A stretch of 64,000 nucleotides of DNA from Marinobacterium marinum (GTDB lineage Bacteria; Pseudomonadota; Gammaproteobacteria; Pseudomonadales; Balneatricaceae): assembly GCF_013868415.1 (NCBI RefSeq), contig NZ_JACEMT010000041.1:186001-250000 (forward strand), given 5' to 3'. The position numbers and the translations under genes are program-made. Under the pieces are notes generated by a model. That model searched no databases. It saw only the letters and a program-made list of their open reading frames with translations, and was not told the origin of the DNA. Every line of letters starts with the position of its first letter. The first letter of the stretch is position 1. Of the stretch, positions 1 through 9,011 are shown piece after piece.

Positions 1-445
1 CACCCGCCAGGAAAGCGCCTTTTGGATGGGTGCCAAGTCGCGCGTGGGCGCTCGCGGCCTGATGCAGCTGATGCCTGCCACAGCACGTGCCACGGCACGC
101 CGCAACGGCATCAGCCTGTCCACACTGGACGACTTGGGCAAACCCGATCTCAATATTCAGCTGGGCACTGCCTACCTGGGCGAAATGTTCCAGCAGTTCA
201 ACGGCAACCAGGCACATGCCACAGCAGCCTACAATGCAGGCCCGCACCGCGTCAGCCGCTGGCTGGATGCGCGCGGCGAACTTCCTTTGGACATATGGAT
301 CGAAACCATTCCCTTCGATGAAACCCGAAGCTATGTCCAGAACGTTCTGTCATTCAAGGTGATCTATGCGCGTATGGCCAACACCCCTGTCGCACTCTTC
401 AGTGACCGGGAATTCGCCACCCTGGCACTGAATCAGCAGAATTGA
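1..445 (+). CDS. slt: Soluble lytic murein transglycosylase, C-terminal part (5' end outside window)
   Basis: Partial gene, read in frame from base 2; about 147 C-terminal residues are present. The first residues TRQESAFW contain the catalytic glutamate of the SLT (goose-lysozyme-like) domain, followed by the GLMQLMPATA motif and the AYNAGPHRVSRW motif, the usual order for Slt70-type enzymes. The family cleaves the MurNAc-GlcNAc bond of peptidoglycan to give 1,6-anhydro products in the periplasm. The short tail after the catalytic domain suits the Slt70 type rather than MltD or MltC. The alpha-helical N-terminal doughnut and signal peptide would lie upstream of the window. It converges on the glutaredoxin-like gene, with its stop 1 bp from that gene's stop. 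Confidence 0.9.
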   Translation, partial: TRQESAFWMGAKSRVGARGLMQLMPATARATARRNGISLSTLDDLGKPDLNIQLGTAYLGEMFQQFNGNQAHATAAYNAGPHRVSRWLDARGELPLDIWIETIPFDETRSYVQNVLSFKVIYARMANTPVALFSDREFATLALNQQN

Positions 446-446
446 C

Positions 447-701
447 CTAAGGGCGCTGCGGCAGACTCTGGAGAAACTGCCGCAGCTGCTCCGCATCAAA
501 CGGCCACCCCAGCTCACGTTCGCCCCCTCGCTCAACCAATACGGGAATACGCACGGCGTACTCTTCCATCAGCTTGGGGTCATATACAATATCAACCAGG
601 TCCACTTCGGCCTGTCCCGGTAATAACACCTGCTGCAACACCACGATAGCGTCTTCACACAGATGACAGCCTTCCGTTGTCATTAAATCCAGGTACAGCA
701 C
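447..701 (-). CDS. Glutaredoxin-like (DUF836 family) protein
   Basis: Small 84-residue protein with a thioredoxin-fold start (LYLDLMTTEGCHLC). The CHLC pair at about residues 12-15 is the redox motif, and IPVLV at about 53-57 carries the cis-proline typical of glutaredoxin-like folds. The length matches the DUF836 family of stand-alone glutaredoxin-like proteins, whose physiological partner is not settled. There is no signal peptide, so it is probably cytoplasmic. It is convergent with the transglycosylase gene. The start at 701 is the first ATG of the frame and gives the expected N-terminus. Confidence 0.8.
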   Translation of the reverse strand: MLYLDLMTTEGCHLCEDAIVVLQQVLLPGQAEVDLVDIVYDPKLMEEYAVRIPVLVERGGERELGWPFDAEQLRQFLQSLPQRP

Positions 702-968
702 ATCACACCCTCTTCTGCAGTATCATTCGATGCTTGAATCGCCACTCGACTCACGGCACTAACGCTAAATACCTCACACCATACAAAAAGTGCAACATAC
801 GATAGTTAGGGTTGCCTATTCGAGACTCTTGAGTATTGTAATAGATGAAAGGACTTGCCACTCATACTGGTTGCACGTCTTTTCAGGTGGCTATCCCGCT
901 ACAAGCCCAACAGGTAGTGACGGGCCATCAGCCCGTAGCGACCGGCAGCCGTGTATTGGCCGGTACTG

Positions 969-2747
969 ATGTCCCAAACAGCAGATTGGAAGCAGGCATT
1001 TATGACGGATAAAAACGGCAACTTCACCACAGACCCCCAGGAATTCATCGACTACGTCAACCGCGAGACCAGCAAAGTGCTGGAAATGTTCTCCGCCACC
1101 GGGGGCGACGACATCCTGCGCCAGTTCACGCAATCATGGACCGAGTTGGCCACGCGCTCTCTGGAAGATCCAACGGTATGGGTTCGTGCCATTGCAGACT
1201 ATCAACAGGCCCAGTTCAACCTGTGGCGTAACCTGCTCAGCGGCAACACCAGTGACAACCCGATTGCCGAACCCACACCGGGCGATCGCCGCTTCAAAGC
1301 CGAGGAGTGGTCCAAAAACCCGGTCTTCGACTATATCAAGCAGTCCTACCTGCTGACATCCCACATGCTGATGGACATGGCCCAACACGCCAACTTGTCC
1401 ACTCAGGAGCAGCAAAAACTGGAGTTCTACACGCAACAGTATGTCGACGCCCTGTCACCGTCCAACTTTGCCCTGACTAACCCCGAAGTACTGCAGCAGG
1501 CTCTGGAGACCAAAGGTGCCAGCCTGGTCGACGGTCTCAAGAACCTGCTGAGCGATATCGATAAGGGCCGCATCTCCATGACCGACGAAGATGCGTTCGA
1601 GCTGGGCACAAACCTGGCGACAACCGAAGGTGCCGTTGTTTTCCAGAACGACATTTTTCAACTGATTCACTATAAGCCGCTGACCGAACAGGTCCATGAA
1701 CGCCCGACACTGATTGTGCCGCCCAGTATCAACAAGTACTACATTCTGGACCTGCAGCCCGACAATTCCTTCGTCCGCTATTGCCTGGAACAGGGACAGG
1801 ATGTCTATCTGGTGTCCTGGATCAATCCATCACCGGAGCAGCGCAGCCTCAGCTGGGACGATTACGTGGGCGACGGCGTTCTGAAAGCCATCGATGTCAC
1901 CAAGGCCATCAGCAAACAGAGCAAGCTGAATCTGGTTTCCTGGTGTGTGGGGGGCACTCTGACCGCATCCGCACTGGCCGTGCTGGCCAACCGCAAGGAC
2001 ACTTCGATTGGCAGCTGCACCTTCCTGACCACTCTGATCGATTTCAGTGATCCCGGCGATCTCAGCGTTTATATCGACCAGTACCAGGTCAAGCATCTGG
2101 AAAGCAAGGTAAACAATGAAGGTATTCTGCATGGCCGTGAGCTGGCCACCTCTTTCAACATGCTGCGTTCCAATGACCTGATCTGGTCCTATGTGGTCAA
2201 CAACTATCTCAAGGGCCAAACACCTCCCCCATTCGATATTCTGTACTGGAACAGCGACCCGACCAACCTCCCGGCCGATATGTATACCTATTACATCAAC
2301 CGCATGTACCTGGAAAACAAGCTGGTAGAGCCGGATGCCCTGACCATCTGCGGCGAGACCATCGACCTGCGGCGCGTAAAAACACCCTGCTACTTCCTGT
2401 CGACTATGGAAGACCATATCGCTCCCTGGAAAGGCACCTTCAGGGCGCTCGACCTGTTCAGCGGTACGGTGGAGTTTGTCCTCGGCGCCAGCGGACATGT
2501 AGCGGGCGTCATCAATCCCGCCAAGAAGAATCGTCGCAACTACTGGATCAAGGGCGAATTGGGCAAAGGACCCGAAGCCTGGCTGGAATCGGCCGAACGT
2601 CAGGAAGGCTCCTGGTGGAACCACTGGAGCGAATGGCTGCGCCGCCGCGCCGGCAAGAAGGTGACAGCACCGACCGAATATGGCACTGCGGATTATCCCG
2701 TTATCGAAGCGGCCCCCGGCAGCTACGTACGCAACCGACTGGATTGA
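969..2747 (+). CDS. phaC: Class I poly(3-hydroxyalkanoate) synthase
   Basis: Polymerises (R)-3-hydroxyacyl-CoA into PHA storage granules. Counting from the ATG at 969 (592 residues), the lipase-box-like SWCVGGT places the nucleophile at Cys326. Asp482 (in EDHIAPW) and His510 (in GASGHVAG) complete the triad, close to the spacing of the Ralstonia enzyme (319/480/508). The N-terminal half matches the PhaC N domain (SKNPVFDYIKQSYLL). Length fits class I, which needs no PhaE partner. The start is uncertain: an in-frame GTG at 951 and ATG at 1002 are alternatives and none has a strong ribosome binding site. No phaA, phaB or phasin gene is adjacent. A terminator follows, and gabD is convergent downstream. 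Confidence 0.93.
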   Translation: MSQTADWKQAFMTDKNGNFTTDPQEFIDYVNRETSKVLEMFSATGGDDILRQFTQSWTELATRSLEDPTVWVRAIADYQQAQFNLWRNLLSGNTSDNPIAEPTPGDRRFKAEEWSKNPVFDYIKQSYLLTSHMLMDMAQHANLSTQEQQKLEFYTQQYVDALSPSNFALTNPEVLQQALETKGASLVDGLKNLLSDIDKGRISMTDEDAFELGTNLATTEGAVVFQNDIFQLIHYKPLTEQVHERPTLIVPPSINKYYILDLQPDNSFVRYCLEQGQDVYLVSWINPSPEQRSLSWDDYVGDGVLKAIDVTKAISKQSKLNLVSWCVGGTLTASALAVLANRKDTSIGSCTFLTTLIDFSDPGDLSVYIDQYQVKHLESKVNNEGILHGRELATSFNMLRSNDLIWSYVVNNYLKGQTPPPFDILYWNSDPTNLPADMYTYYINRMYLENKLVEPDALTICGETIDLRRVKTPCYFLSTMEDHIAPWKGTFRALDLFSGTVEFVLGASGHVAGVINPAKKNRRNYWIKGELGKGPEAWLESAERQEGSWWNHWSEWLRRRAGKKVTAPTEYGTADYPVIEAAPGSYVRNRLD

Positions 2748-2768
2748 CCCGGCACCGACCCGCTACAC

Positions 2769-2792
2769 AAACGGGGCTTTACGCCCCGTTTT
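2769..2792 (+). terminator. Intrinsic terminator between phaC and gabD, probably bidirectional
   Basis: An 8-bp perfect stem (AACGGGGC / GCCCCGTT) with a 5-base loop is followed by TTC on the plus strand and preceded by an A-rich stretch. It lies between the convergent phaC and gabD, so it could end both transcripts. Confidence 0.8.
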
Positions 2793-2822
2793 CAGTATTG
2801 TTTGTGTCAAAGCAGTAGCACG

Positions 2823-4274
2823 TCAAAGACCGCCCATCAACATGTACTTGCACTCAAGATATTCATCCAGTCCCTGACGCGCCCCTTCGCGCCCAAGACC
2901 CGAGGCCTTCACACCGCCAAAGGGTGCCAATTCTGTCGAAATCACCCCTTCATTAATGCCGACCATGCCATATTCCAGCCCCTCGGCAACACGCCAGCAC
3001 CGGGCCAGATCACGGCTGTAGAAGTAGGCTGCCAACCCGTATTCAGTCGCGTTTGCCATGGCAATTGCCTCGGCTTCATCCTTGAACCTGAACACCGGTG
3101 CCAAGGGGCCAAAGGTTTCTTCACGTGCTACACACATCTGTGTCGTCACGTTTTTCAATACCGTCGGCTCAAACCAGGTACGCCCACGATCATGAGGCTT
3201 GCCGCCACACACCACTTCAGCCCCCAAGGCAACAGCATCATCAATATGCGCCTGAATCTTGTCGACCGCAGCCTGATTGATCAATGGACCCTGCTGCACA
3301 TCCGCCTCGATACCGGCCCCCACCTTCAGCCGGGATGTCCGTTCCGCAAGACCTGCCACAAAACGATCATAGATGCCGTCCTGGACCAGAAAACGGTTGG
3401 TGCAAACACAGGTCTGGCCTGTATTACGGTACTTGGAGGCCATGGCGCCATCAAGTGCTCGCTCCAGGTCCGCATCATCAAACACGATAAAGGGCGCATT
3501 CCCGCCCAGCTCGAGCGAAACCCGCTTAACCGTCTCGGCACATTGCGCCATCAGCAACTTACCCACTCCGGTAGACCCGGTAAAAGACAGCTTTCGCACC
3601 TTGTCACTGCCCGTCAGGACTGCGCCCAGCGCCTGAGGGTTGCCGGTAATGATATTGAATACTCCGGCCGGAACGCCGGCACGCTCGGCCAGTTCCGCCA
3701 GCGCCAAGGCCGAAAGAGGTGTATCCTCTGCCGGCTTGCAAACAAACACACACCCTGCCGCCAGTGCCGGGGCCGCCTTGCGCGTAATCATGGCGGCCGG
3801 AAAGTTCCAGGGCGTAATAGCGGCTACCACGCCGACCGGCTCACGGCTGACCAGAATACGGGCATCAGTTTTATGACTGGGGATCAAATCACCGTAGGCT
3901 CGCTTTCCTTCTTCCGCAAACCATTCGACAAAACTGGCAGCATACAAGACTTCGCCCCTGGCTTCCGCCAGCGGCTTGCCCTGCTCCAGCGTCATCAGCA
4001 GGGCCAGATCGTCCGCATGCTCAAGCATCAGCTCATACCAGCGCCTCAGAATGGCGGCCCGTTCCTTCGCAGTCGTTTTACGCCAGACCTGGAACGCATC
4101 TTCTGCCGCAGCAACCGAACGCTCCGCATCCGCCTCGTCCATCCAGGGCACGCGTGCAATTTCTTCCCCCGTCGCCGGGTTGTATACGGCAAAGGTTTCA
4201 CCGCTTCCGGCATCTATCCAACGGCCGTCCACATAGGCTTGCTGACGCAGCAGCCGGTTATCATTGAGCTTCAT
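2823..4274 (-). CDS. gabD: NAD(P)-dependent succinate-semialdehyde dehydrogenase
   Basis: Oxidises succinate semialdehyde to succinate at the end of 4-aminobutyrate and related catabolism. The 483 residues have the full aldehyde dehydrogenase layout: PWNFP (cofactor binding), the SFTGSTGVGK loop, the LELGGNAPF motif with the general-base glutamate, and the nucleophilic cysteine in NTGQTCVC, followed by the conserved EETFGP. Length and motifs match GabD closely. The closest alternatives are other ALDH family members such as glutarate-semialdehyde dehydrogenase. The ATG at 4274 has a clear GGAGG about 9 bases upstream. No gabT or GABA permease is adjacent, so it appears to be a single-gene unit. 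Confidence 0.88.
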   Translation of the reverse strand: MKLNDNRLLRQQAYVDGRWIDAGSGETFAVYNPATGEEIARVPWMDEADAERSVAAAEDAFQVWRKTTAKERAAILRRWYELMLEHADDLALLMTLEQGKPLAEARGEVLYAASFVEWFAEEGKRAYGDLIPSHKTDARILVSREPVGVVAAITPWNFPAAMITRKAAPALAAGCVFVCKPAEDTPLSALALAELAERAGVPAGVFNIITGNPQALGAVLTGSDKVRKLSFTGSTGVGKLLMAQCAETVKRVSLELGGNAPFIVFDDADLERALDGAMASKYRNTGQTCVCTNRFLVQDGIYDRFVAGLAERTSRLKVGAGIEADVQQGPLINQAAVDKIQAHIDDAVALGAEVVCGGKPHDRGRTWFEPTVLKNVTTQMCVAREETFGPLAPVFRFKDEAEAIAMANATEYGLAAYFYSRDLARCWRVAEGLEYGMVGINEGVISTELAPFGGVKASGLGREGARQGLDEYLECKYMLMGGL

Positions 4275-4452
4275 AACTGATTACCTCCGACAAAATCCAT
4301 AACACCTTAACCGTCTCGGGATTGCACTCCCTGCTGCTCGCGCTTATGCTTGGCGCGTTCAAGGAGCGAATGACCATCATAGCCGATACAGCCAACTGTA
4401 CAGAGCCACTTTCTCTCCATCCGTTTCACTTTGCAGAGTACAACATCTCACC

Positions 4453-5844
4453 GTGTTCAAGTTGAGTCAGAAACGCAACGCAGAAGTCCGTTACTTGTTA
4501 CGCCTGGGCTGGCCAATTATGGTCGCGCAACTGGCCCAGAACGCCATGGGCTTTGTCGATACCCTGATGGCGGCCCGTGCCGGCACCGAAGATCTGGCTG
4601 CGATTGCGCTGGGCAGCAGTCTCTGGTTACCGGTTTTCCTGGCCCTGGCCGGGATTCTTATGGCAACCACTCCACTGGTCGCCCACCTGGTGGGCGCTGG
4701 CCGGGATTCGGAAACCCGCCTGCCACTGCAGCAGGCGTTCTGGGTCGCGGCAGGTCTCGGGCTGCTCGGGGTGATTATCCTGCGCAATGCCAACCCGGTA
4801 CTGGACCTGCTACAGCTGGCGCCGGGACTGCAACACAAAACCCAGGACTATCTTGATGCGATCAGCTGGGGATTCCCCGCCTTTCTCTTCTATCAGGTCA
4901 TGCGCAGCTATTGCGAGGGCTTTGGCAAGACTCACCCTGTTATGCGCATCGCCGTACTGGGCGTCCTGTGCAACATCCCGCTCAATTACGTGCTGATTTT
5001 CGGCAAACTCGGTCTGCCCGAGCTGGGCGGAGTGGGCTGCGGCTATGCGACAGCCGTCGTCATGTGGATCATGCTGAGCACCGCCGTGTTCTATCTGCTC
5101 AAAAGCCAGCATTTCAAGCCCCTGCGTCTGTTTAATGACTGGCAACCACCCCGCCCCGAACAGCTGCTGCAGTTGCTCAAACTGGGTGTTCCAATCGGCT
5201 TTTCCCTGCTGATAGAGGCCAGTATGTTCTGTGTACTGGCCCTGATGCTGGCCCCCTATGGCGAAACCGTTATTGCAGCCAACCAGATTACAATCAGCTA
5301 CACCGGTATGATCTTCATGATACCCCTGAGTATCGCCATGGCCCTGACCATCCGCGTCGGCCAGTTGGTTGGCCGGGGGGAGCCTGTCGAGGCCCGCCAT
5401 GCAGCTCAGACCGGCATCTTGATCACCCTGTTCGTCGCACTGTTCAGCTGCAGCTTATCCCTGTTGTTGGCACGTCAGATTACCGGACTCTACACCTCGT
5501 CAGAAGAGATTCTGACCCTGGCCACAACCTTGATCAGTATTGCAGCCGTTTTCCAGTTTTCCGACGCCCTTCAAGTCAGTGCAGCCGGTGCTCTGCGTGG
5601 CTACAAGGACACCAGCATTCCGCTGGTAATGGTCTTCATCGCCTATTGGCTGGTAGGCCTGCCAGTCGGTTATATTCTGGGCTTTACCGACTGGCTGCGC
5701 CCGCCGCTAATCGCCGCCGGGCTCTGGTATGGCCTATTGATCGGTCTGAGTGTCGGGGCTGTCCTGCTCTCCAACCGCCTGGCCCGCATTTCACGCCAGG
5801 CGATCAACGCCACACCCATCGTTCGGCCCGCTCAATCACTGTAA
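4453..5844 (+). CDS. norM: MATE family efflux transporter (NorM/MdtK-like)
   Basis: Inner-membrane multidrug/toxin extrusion transporter, 463 residues with about 12 hydrophobic segments in two similar halves. The N-terminus (LLRLGWPIMVAQLAQNAMGFVDTLMA) and the internal repeat GVPIGFSLLIEASMF are typical of the NorM branch. These transporters export cationic drugs or dyes in exchange for Na+ or H+; substrate and coupling ion cannot be read from the sequence. The start is a GTG at 4453 with no strong ribosome binding site, chosen because it gives the usual short cytoplasmic N-terminus. It stands alone, with about 180 bp upstream to gabD, which is divergent. Confidence 0.9.
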   Translation: MFKLSQKRNAEVRYLLRLGWPIMVAQLAQNAMGFVDTLMAARAGTEDLAAIALGSSLWLPVFLALAGILMATTPLVAHLVGAGRDSETRLPLQQAFWVAAGLGLLGVIILRNANPVLDLLQLAPGLQHKTQDYLDAISWGFPAFLFYQVMRSYCEGFGKTHPVMRIAVLGVLCNIPLNYVLIFGKLGLPELGGVGCGYATAVVMWIMLSTAVFYLLKSQHFKPLRLFNDWQPPRPEQLLQLLKLGVPIGFSLLIEASMFCVLALMLAPYGETVIAANQITISYTGMIFMIPLSIAMALTIRVGQLVGRGEPVEARHAAQTGILITLFVALFSCSLSLLLARQITGLYTSSEEILTLATTLISIAAVFQFSDALQVSAAGALRGYKDTSIPLVMVFIAYWLVGLPVGYILGFTDWLRPPLIAAGLWYGLLIGLSVGAVLLSNRLARISRQAINATPIVRPAQSL

Positions 5845-5994
5845 CTCAACCGGCCTCCAGTCCGTCTATACTGTTAGCAACCATAATTGCTGACTTACAC
5901 CCCAGACGTTACTGCCAGGCCGGTAACACACCCGCCTGCCTTTCAATCCGAACATGAGGCTGCAGCCAGCCGCGCCATGTCGCAGGAGCGTGCC

Positions 5995-7932
5995 ATGTCA
6001 CTGTCACATCAGCTGGTCGCGGCCATGCTGGCCGTACTGCTGAGCTTTACCCTCGGAACAGTATCCATCCTGTCGTACAATTCCCGCGCTCTGCTGATAA
6101 CTCAGCTGGACGCTCAAGCGAAAAACAGCGCTGCCCACTTGGGACCTTACCTTGCTCCTCATATCCGGCAGCACGACCCGAGCGCAATTGCACAGGCCGT
6201 TGATACTCTTTTTGACAGCGGCCTTTATCAAAGCATCAGCGTATACGACCCACTGGGTCATGCGCTATACCGCACCAGCCGTCCGGCCGAGAGCGTCATT
6301 GATGCACCCGACTGGTTCATCCGCCTGCTGCCTCTCACCACCACCGAGCAATCACACCCACTGACCTATCAACAGCAGCCTGTCGGCAGCATTCGTATTC
6401 TGAGCAGTACCAACTATGCTTATGCGTCCATCTGGCAGACAATACGCCACACCTTGGTGCTGTTTGCCTGCTTGACCGGCCTAACGGCATTGGTCATATT
6501 CGGCCTTATACGACGCCTGCTCCACCCCTTGGCAACCATTGAACACCAGGCGACCGCCCTCGCCCGGCGCGAATACGTCGAACAGCAATCACTGCCTCGT
6601 ACCCCCGAACTGCGCCGAGTCGCTGCCGCCATGAACATGATGGTTCAACGTGTTCGAAAAATGTTCGATGAACAGAACCGCAATATGGAGTCCCTGCGCA
6701 GCACCGCTTATCAGGACAACCTCACCGGCCTGAACAACCGACGCGCCACCCTGATCCAACTGACGGAGCATCTGGAACATCATCAGGACTTCGGCCCCGC
6801 ATCCCTTCTTCTCATTCATCTGAACAACCTGCAACGATTGAATCAGCTGCTGGGCGAAGACGCCACCAACCACTTGATTCGACACTGTGCAACGGCTGTG
6901 AAGACCCTGGGCGAAAGCCTTGGGCCTCATATAGTCGGACGGACGGGAGGAGCGGATCTGATATTGCTGACACGCAAGCTTGCGCTGGAAGAGTGGCATA
7001 AACGACTGGATCCCATACTGCACGCCGTTCACAACCAGCTGCAGCAGTATTCACTGGAAGGCGGATCGGAACAGTGGCTCAGTATCGGCATTACATCCGC
7101 CGATGGCCCCGCCACATCAACTCAATTACTGACCGAGGCCCGCCTGGCACAGCAGGAAGCGGAACAACGCAGCGACTGCAACATTCTACTGTACCAGCCG
7201 CATCAGCAGGGTTGGCCGACCCAATGGCGGCAACACGTTGCCGATGCCGTTCAAAATGAGCAGATTTTCCTGCAACAGCAACCTGTGATCACGCCTGCCG
7301 GGGCCTGCGTTCATGCCGAAGTATTCGCACGCATTTTGGATCAGGACAACTCCGCCTGCCCGGCTTGCGATTTCCTGGGTGCAGCCTGCGACCTTGGTCT
7401 GCTGGCAGACATTGATCGTGCCATCATGCAGCATGCTCTGCAGCATCTGCACAACACACCGGACAGCTCGCCTCTTGCGCTAAACCTGTCCAACCAGACA
7501 CTGGCAGAACCGACAGCCATCAAAGAACTGCTGACAACGTTGAGCAGCAGCCCCGTCAGCAGCCGACTGCATATCGAAGTTAACGAAACAGCCATTCTGA
7601 TAAACCCGGACAACATGCAACAGTTACGACAGGCACTGGGAGACATGAGCATTCGTTTCGGAGTGGACCACTTCGGCACTCACCCCAACGGCTTTAGCTA
7701 TCTGTATGCCCTGCGTCCCGACTATATAAAAATTGACGGCTCTCTGGTACGCCACCTGGAGCAGAGCGAGGAGGATCAGTTTTTTGTCGGCAGCTTGATT
7801 AATGTCGCACACAGTCTAGGCATTCAAGCCTATGCGGAACAGGTGGAGCGTGAAAGCCAGCGTCAGGTGCTGCACCGGATGCAGATCGACGGCACCCAGG
7901 GCTACCTGCATGGATTGCCGTCGGCACTCTGA
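5995..7932 (+). CDS. lapD: LapD-like degenerate GGDEF/EAL c-di-GMP receptor
   Basis: A 645-residue inner-membrane protein. In order: a membrane segment (about 5-30), a periplasmic LapD/MoxY-type output domain with the FDSGLYQSI motif, a second membrane segment (about 155-178), a HAMP-like linker (HPLATIEHQATALARREY...LPRTPELRRV), a GGDEF domain and an EAL domain. The GGDEF active site reads TGGADL and the EAL motif reads EVF; the DDFG motif is changed to VDHFG. This argues for a receptor rather than an enzyme. In Pseudomonas, LapD bound to c-di-GMP sequesters the protease LapG and keeps a large adhesin on the cell surface; length and motifs agree. The ATG at 5995 was chosen over an upstream TTG at 5887 because AGGAG lies 6 bases before it. 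No lapG or adhesin gene is in the window. Confidence 0.85.
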   Translation: MSLSHQLVAAMLAVLLSFTLGTVSILSYNSRALLITQLDAQAKNSAAHLGPYLAPHIRQHDPSAIAQAVDTLFDSGLYQSISVYDPLGHALYRTSRPAESVIDAPDWFIRLLPLTTTEQSHPLTYQQQPVGSIRILSSTNYAYASIWQTIRHTLVLFACLTGLTALVIFGLIRRLLHPLATIEHQATALARREYVEQQSLPRTPELRRVAAAMNMMVQRVRKMFDEQNRNMESLRSTAYQDNLTGLNNRRATLIQLTEHLEHHQDFGPASLLLIHLNNLQRLNQLLGEDATNHLIRHCATAVKTLGESLGPHIVGRTGGADLILLTRKLALEEWHKRLDPILHAVHNQLQQYSLEGGSEQWLSIGITSADGPATSTQLLTEARLAQQEAEQRSDCNILLYQPHQQGWPTQWRQHVADAVQNEQIFLQQQPVITPAGACVHAEVFARILDQDNSACPACDFLGAACDLGLLADIDRAIMQHALQHLHNTPDSSPLALNLSNQTLAEPTAIKELLTTLSSSPVSSRLHIEVNETAILINPDNMQQLRQALGDMSIRFGVDHFGTHPNGFSYLYALRPDYIKIDGSLVRHLEQSEEDQFFVGSLINVAHSLGIQAYAEQVERESQRQVLHRMQIDGTQGYLHGLPSAL

Positions 7933-7945
7933 TCCCGGTTTGATC

Positions 7946-8380
7946 TCACAAGTGAGGGCGGACCCAACGCTGCAGACTGCCCAGATCCATCGCGCCGGCC
8001 TGACGGGCGATTTCCACCCCTCCGTGCAGTAGAAGCAGGGTTGGAATACTGCGAATCTGGTAACGCGCCGCGATTGACTGAGCCTGCTCGGTATTCACCT
8101 TAAGCAAGCGGCAATCAGGCTCCAAAGCGGCAGCCGCTTGCGCGAAAACAGGCCCCATCATTTTACACGGCCCGCACCATTCGGCCCAGAAATCGACCAG
8201 CACCGGAATATCGGTATTTGCCAGAATGCGATCGAAGCTGCTCGAATCCGCGTCTACAGGGCGGGCATCGAACAACAGAGCCTGGCAACGCCCGCACTGA
8301 GGTGCGTGCTGCAGTCGCTGTGAAGAAACACGGTTGGTTGCCAGACAACTCGGACAGGAAATATGCAGGGAATCGTTCAT
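7946..8380 (-). CDS. trxC: Thioredoxin 2 with N-terminal zinc ribbon
   Basis: A 144-residue cytoplasmic disulfide reductase. The N-terminus carries two CxxC pairs (CPSC at 9-12, CGRC at about 29-32) that form the zinc-binding module distinguishing TrxC from TrxA. The thioredoxin domain follows with WCGPC and the IPTLLL cis-proline motif. In E. coli TrxC is OxyR-controlled and helps under oxidative stress; that regulation is not evident here. It is the last gene of tusA-proQ-trxC. Its ribosome binding site (GGAGG) and start codon lie inside a 14-bp perfect inverted repeat, described separately. Confidence 0.93.
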   Translation of the reverse strand: MNDSLHISCPSCLATNRVSSQRLQHAPQCGRCQALLFDARPVDADSSSFDRILANTDIPVLVDFWAEWCGPCKMMGPVFAQAAAALEPDCRLLKVNTEQAQSIAARYQIRSIPTLLLLHGGVEIARQAGAMDLGSLQRWVRPHL

Positions 8381-8429
8381 CGGTAGCCTCCAAAAATCAC
8401 TCTAGCCAGTATAGATGGAGGCTACCGAT
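8379..8429 (-). promoter_or_regulatory. Inverted repeat that would mask the trxC ribosome binding site
   Basis: Positions 8379-8392 and 8416-8429 are perfect 14-base inverted repeats separated by 23 bases. In an mRNA coming from proQ, the downstream arm holds the GGAGG Shine-Dalgarno and the first two bases of the trxC AUG, so both would be base-paired. The loop region contains TATACT on the minus strand. If that is a -10 element, a transcript starting there would lack the upstream arm and leave trxC open. The structure is seen directly; the regulatory role is inferred. Confidence 0.6.
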
Positions 8430-8444
8430 CGGCTTTTCAATGGA

Positions 8445-9011
8445 TCAACGCCCCTTGACGTTGACCAGCGCCTCCAGCTTGCGAGAAAAACGCTCTTCCT
8501 TTTCACGCTTGCGCTGCTGCTGTTCCTGCTCACGCTGCTCCTTCTGGCGTTCACGGCGCTGCGCTTGAATTTCCTTGATCCGCCCCTGAGCGTGCTCGGC
8601 CTCACCGGCACTAACCACGCCAGCCACTTCGCCCTTCAGGTCAATACGCTCGGCACCTTCCTGCACGCTGCGCAAATACGCCAGGGAACGCACATAAGTT
8701 GCCAGTGCCCGTTTGATACGGTTACGTGCCAACTTCTCGTCAGCGATCAGATCTTCCTGAATGCCGACCTTGAGCGGACGCACATTTTCACGACTGAACG
8801 TCTGCGGATAGGCTTCGATCAGTTGCTCCAGCGCGGCCTGGTTTGCGGCGCGGTTCTTGGAGCGGGTCTTGCTATTGGCTGTTTGATTCACGATTTGACT
8901 CTCTGTTGTACCTGTTGCTGCCCGCTGGTGTTGCTCCACTGCCGACAACCTTTGTTCACACTCTTGCAGCAGAGATTCGACCTCATGCTGCAAATTGATC
9001 AGATCTGACAC
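8445..9011 (-). CDS. proQ: ProQ/FinO family RNA-binding protein
   Basis: A 188-residue RNA chaperone candidate. The central part has the ProQ/FinO core (AALEQLIEAYPQTFS, RPLKVGI, then a basic helix with RNRIKRALATYVRSLAYL). The C-terminal quarter is a highly charged Gln/Arg/Glu-rich helix ending in a short conserved tail (EALVNVKGR). The family binds the 3' terminator hairpins of mRNAs and small RNAs and affects their stability and pairing. The start is a GTG placed directly after the tusA stop (TGA-GTG), which indicates translational coupling. The ~60-residue N-terminal extension before the domain is low-complexity and probably disordered. The family call is firm; orthology to E. coli ProQ is less certain. 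Confidence 0.85.
   Translation of the reverse strand: MSDLINLQHEVESLLQECEQRLSAVEQHQRAATGTTESQIVNQTANSKTRSKNRAANQAALEQLIEAYPQTFSRENVRPLKVGIQEDLIADEKLARNRIKRALATYVRSLAYLRSVQEGAERIDLKGEVAGVVSAGEAEHAQGRIKEIQAQRRERQKEQREQEQQQRKREKEERFSRKLEALVNVKGR

Noticed and set aside
919-936. ACGGGC-CATCA-GCCCGT hairpin before phaC as a regulatory element
   Set aside because: Only a 6-bp stem, no T run, and it does not cover a ribosome binding site; too weak to report.
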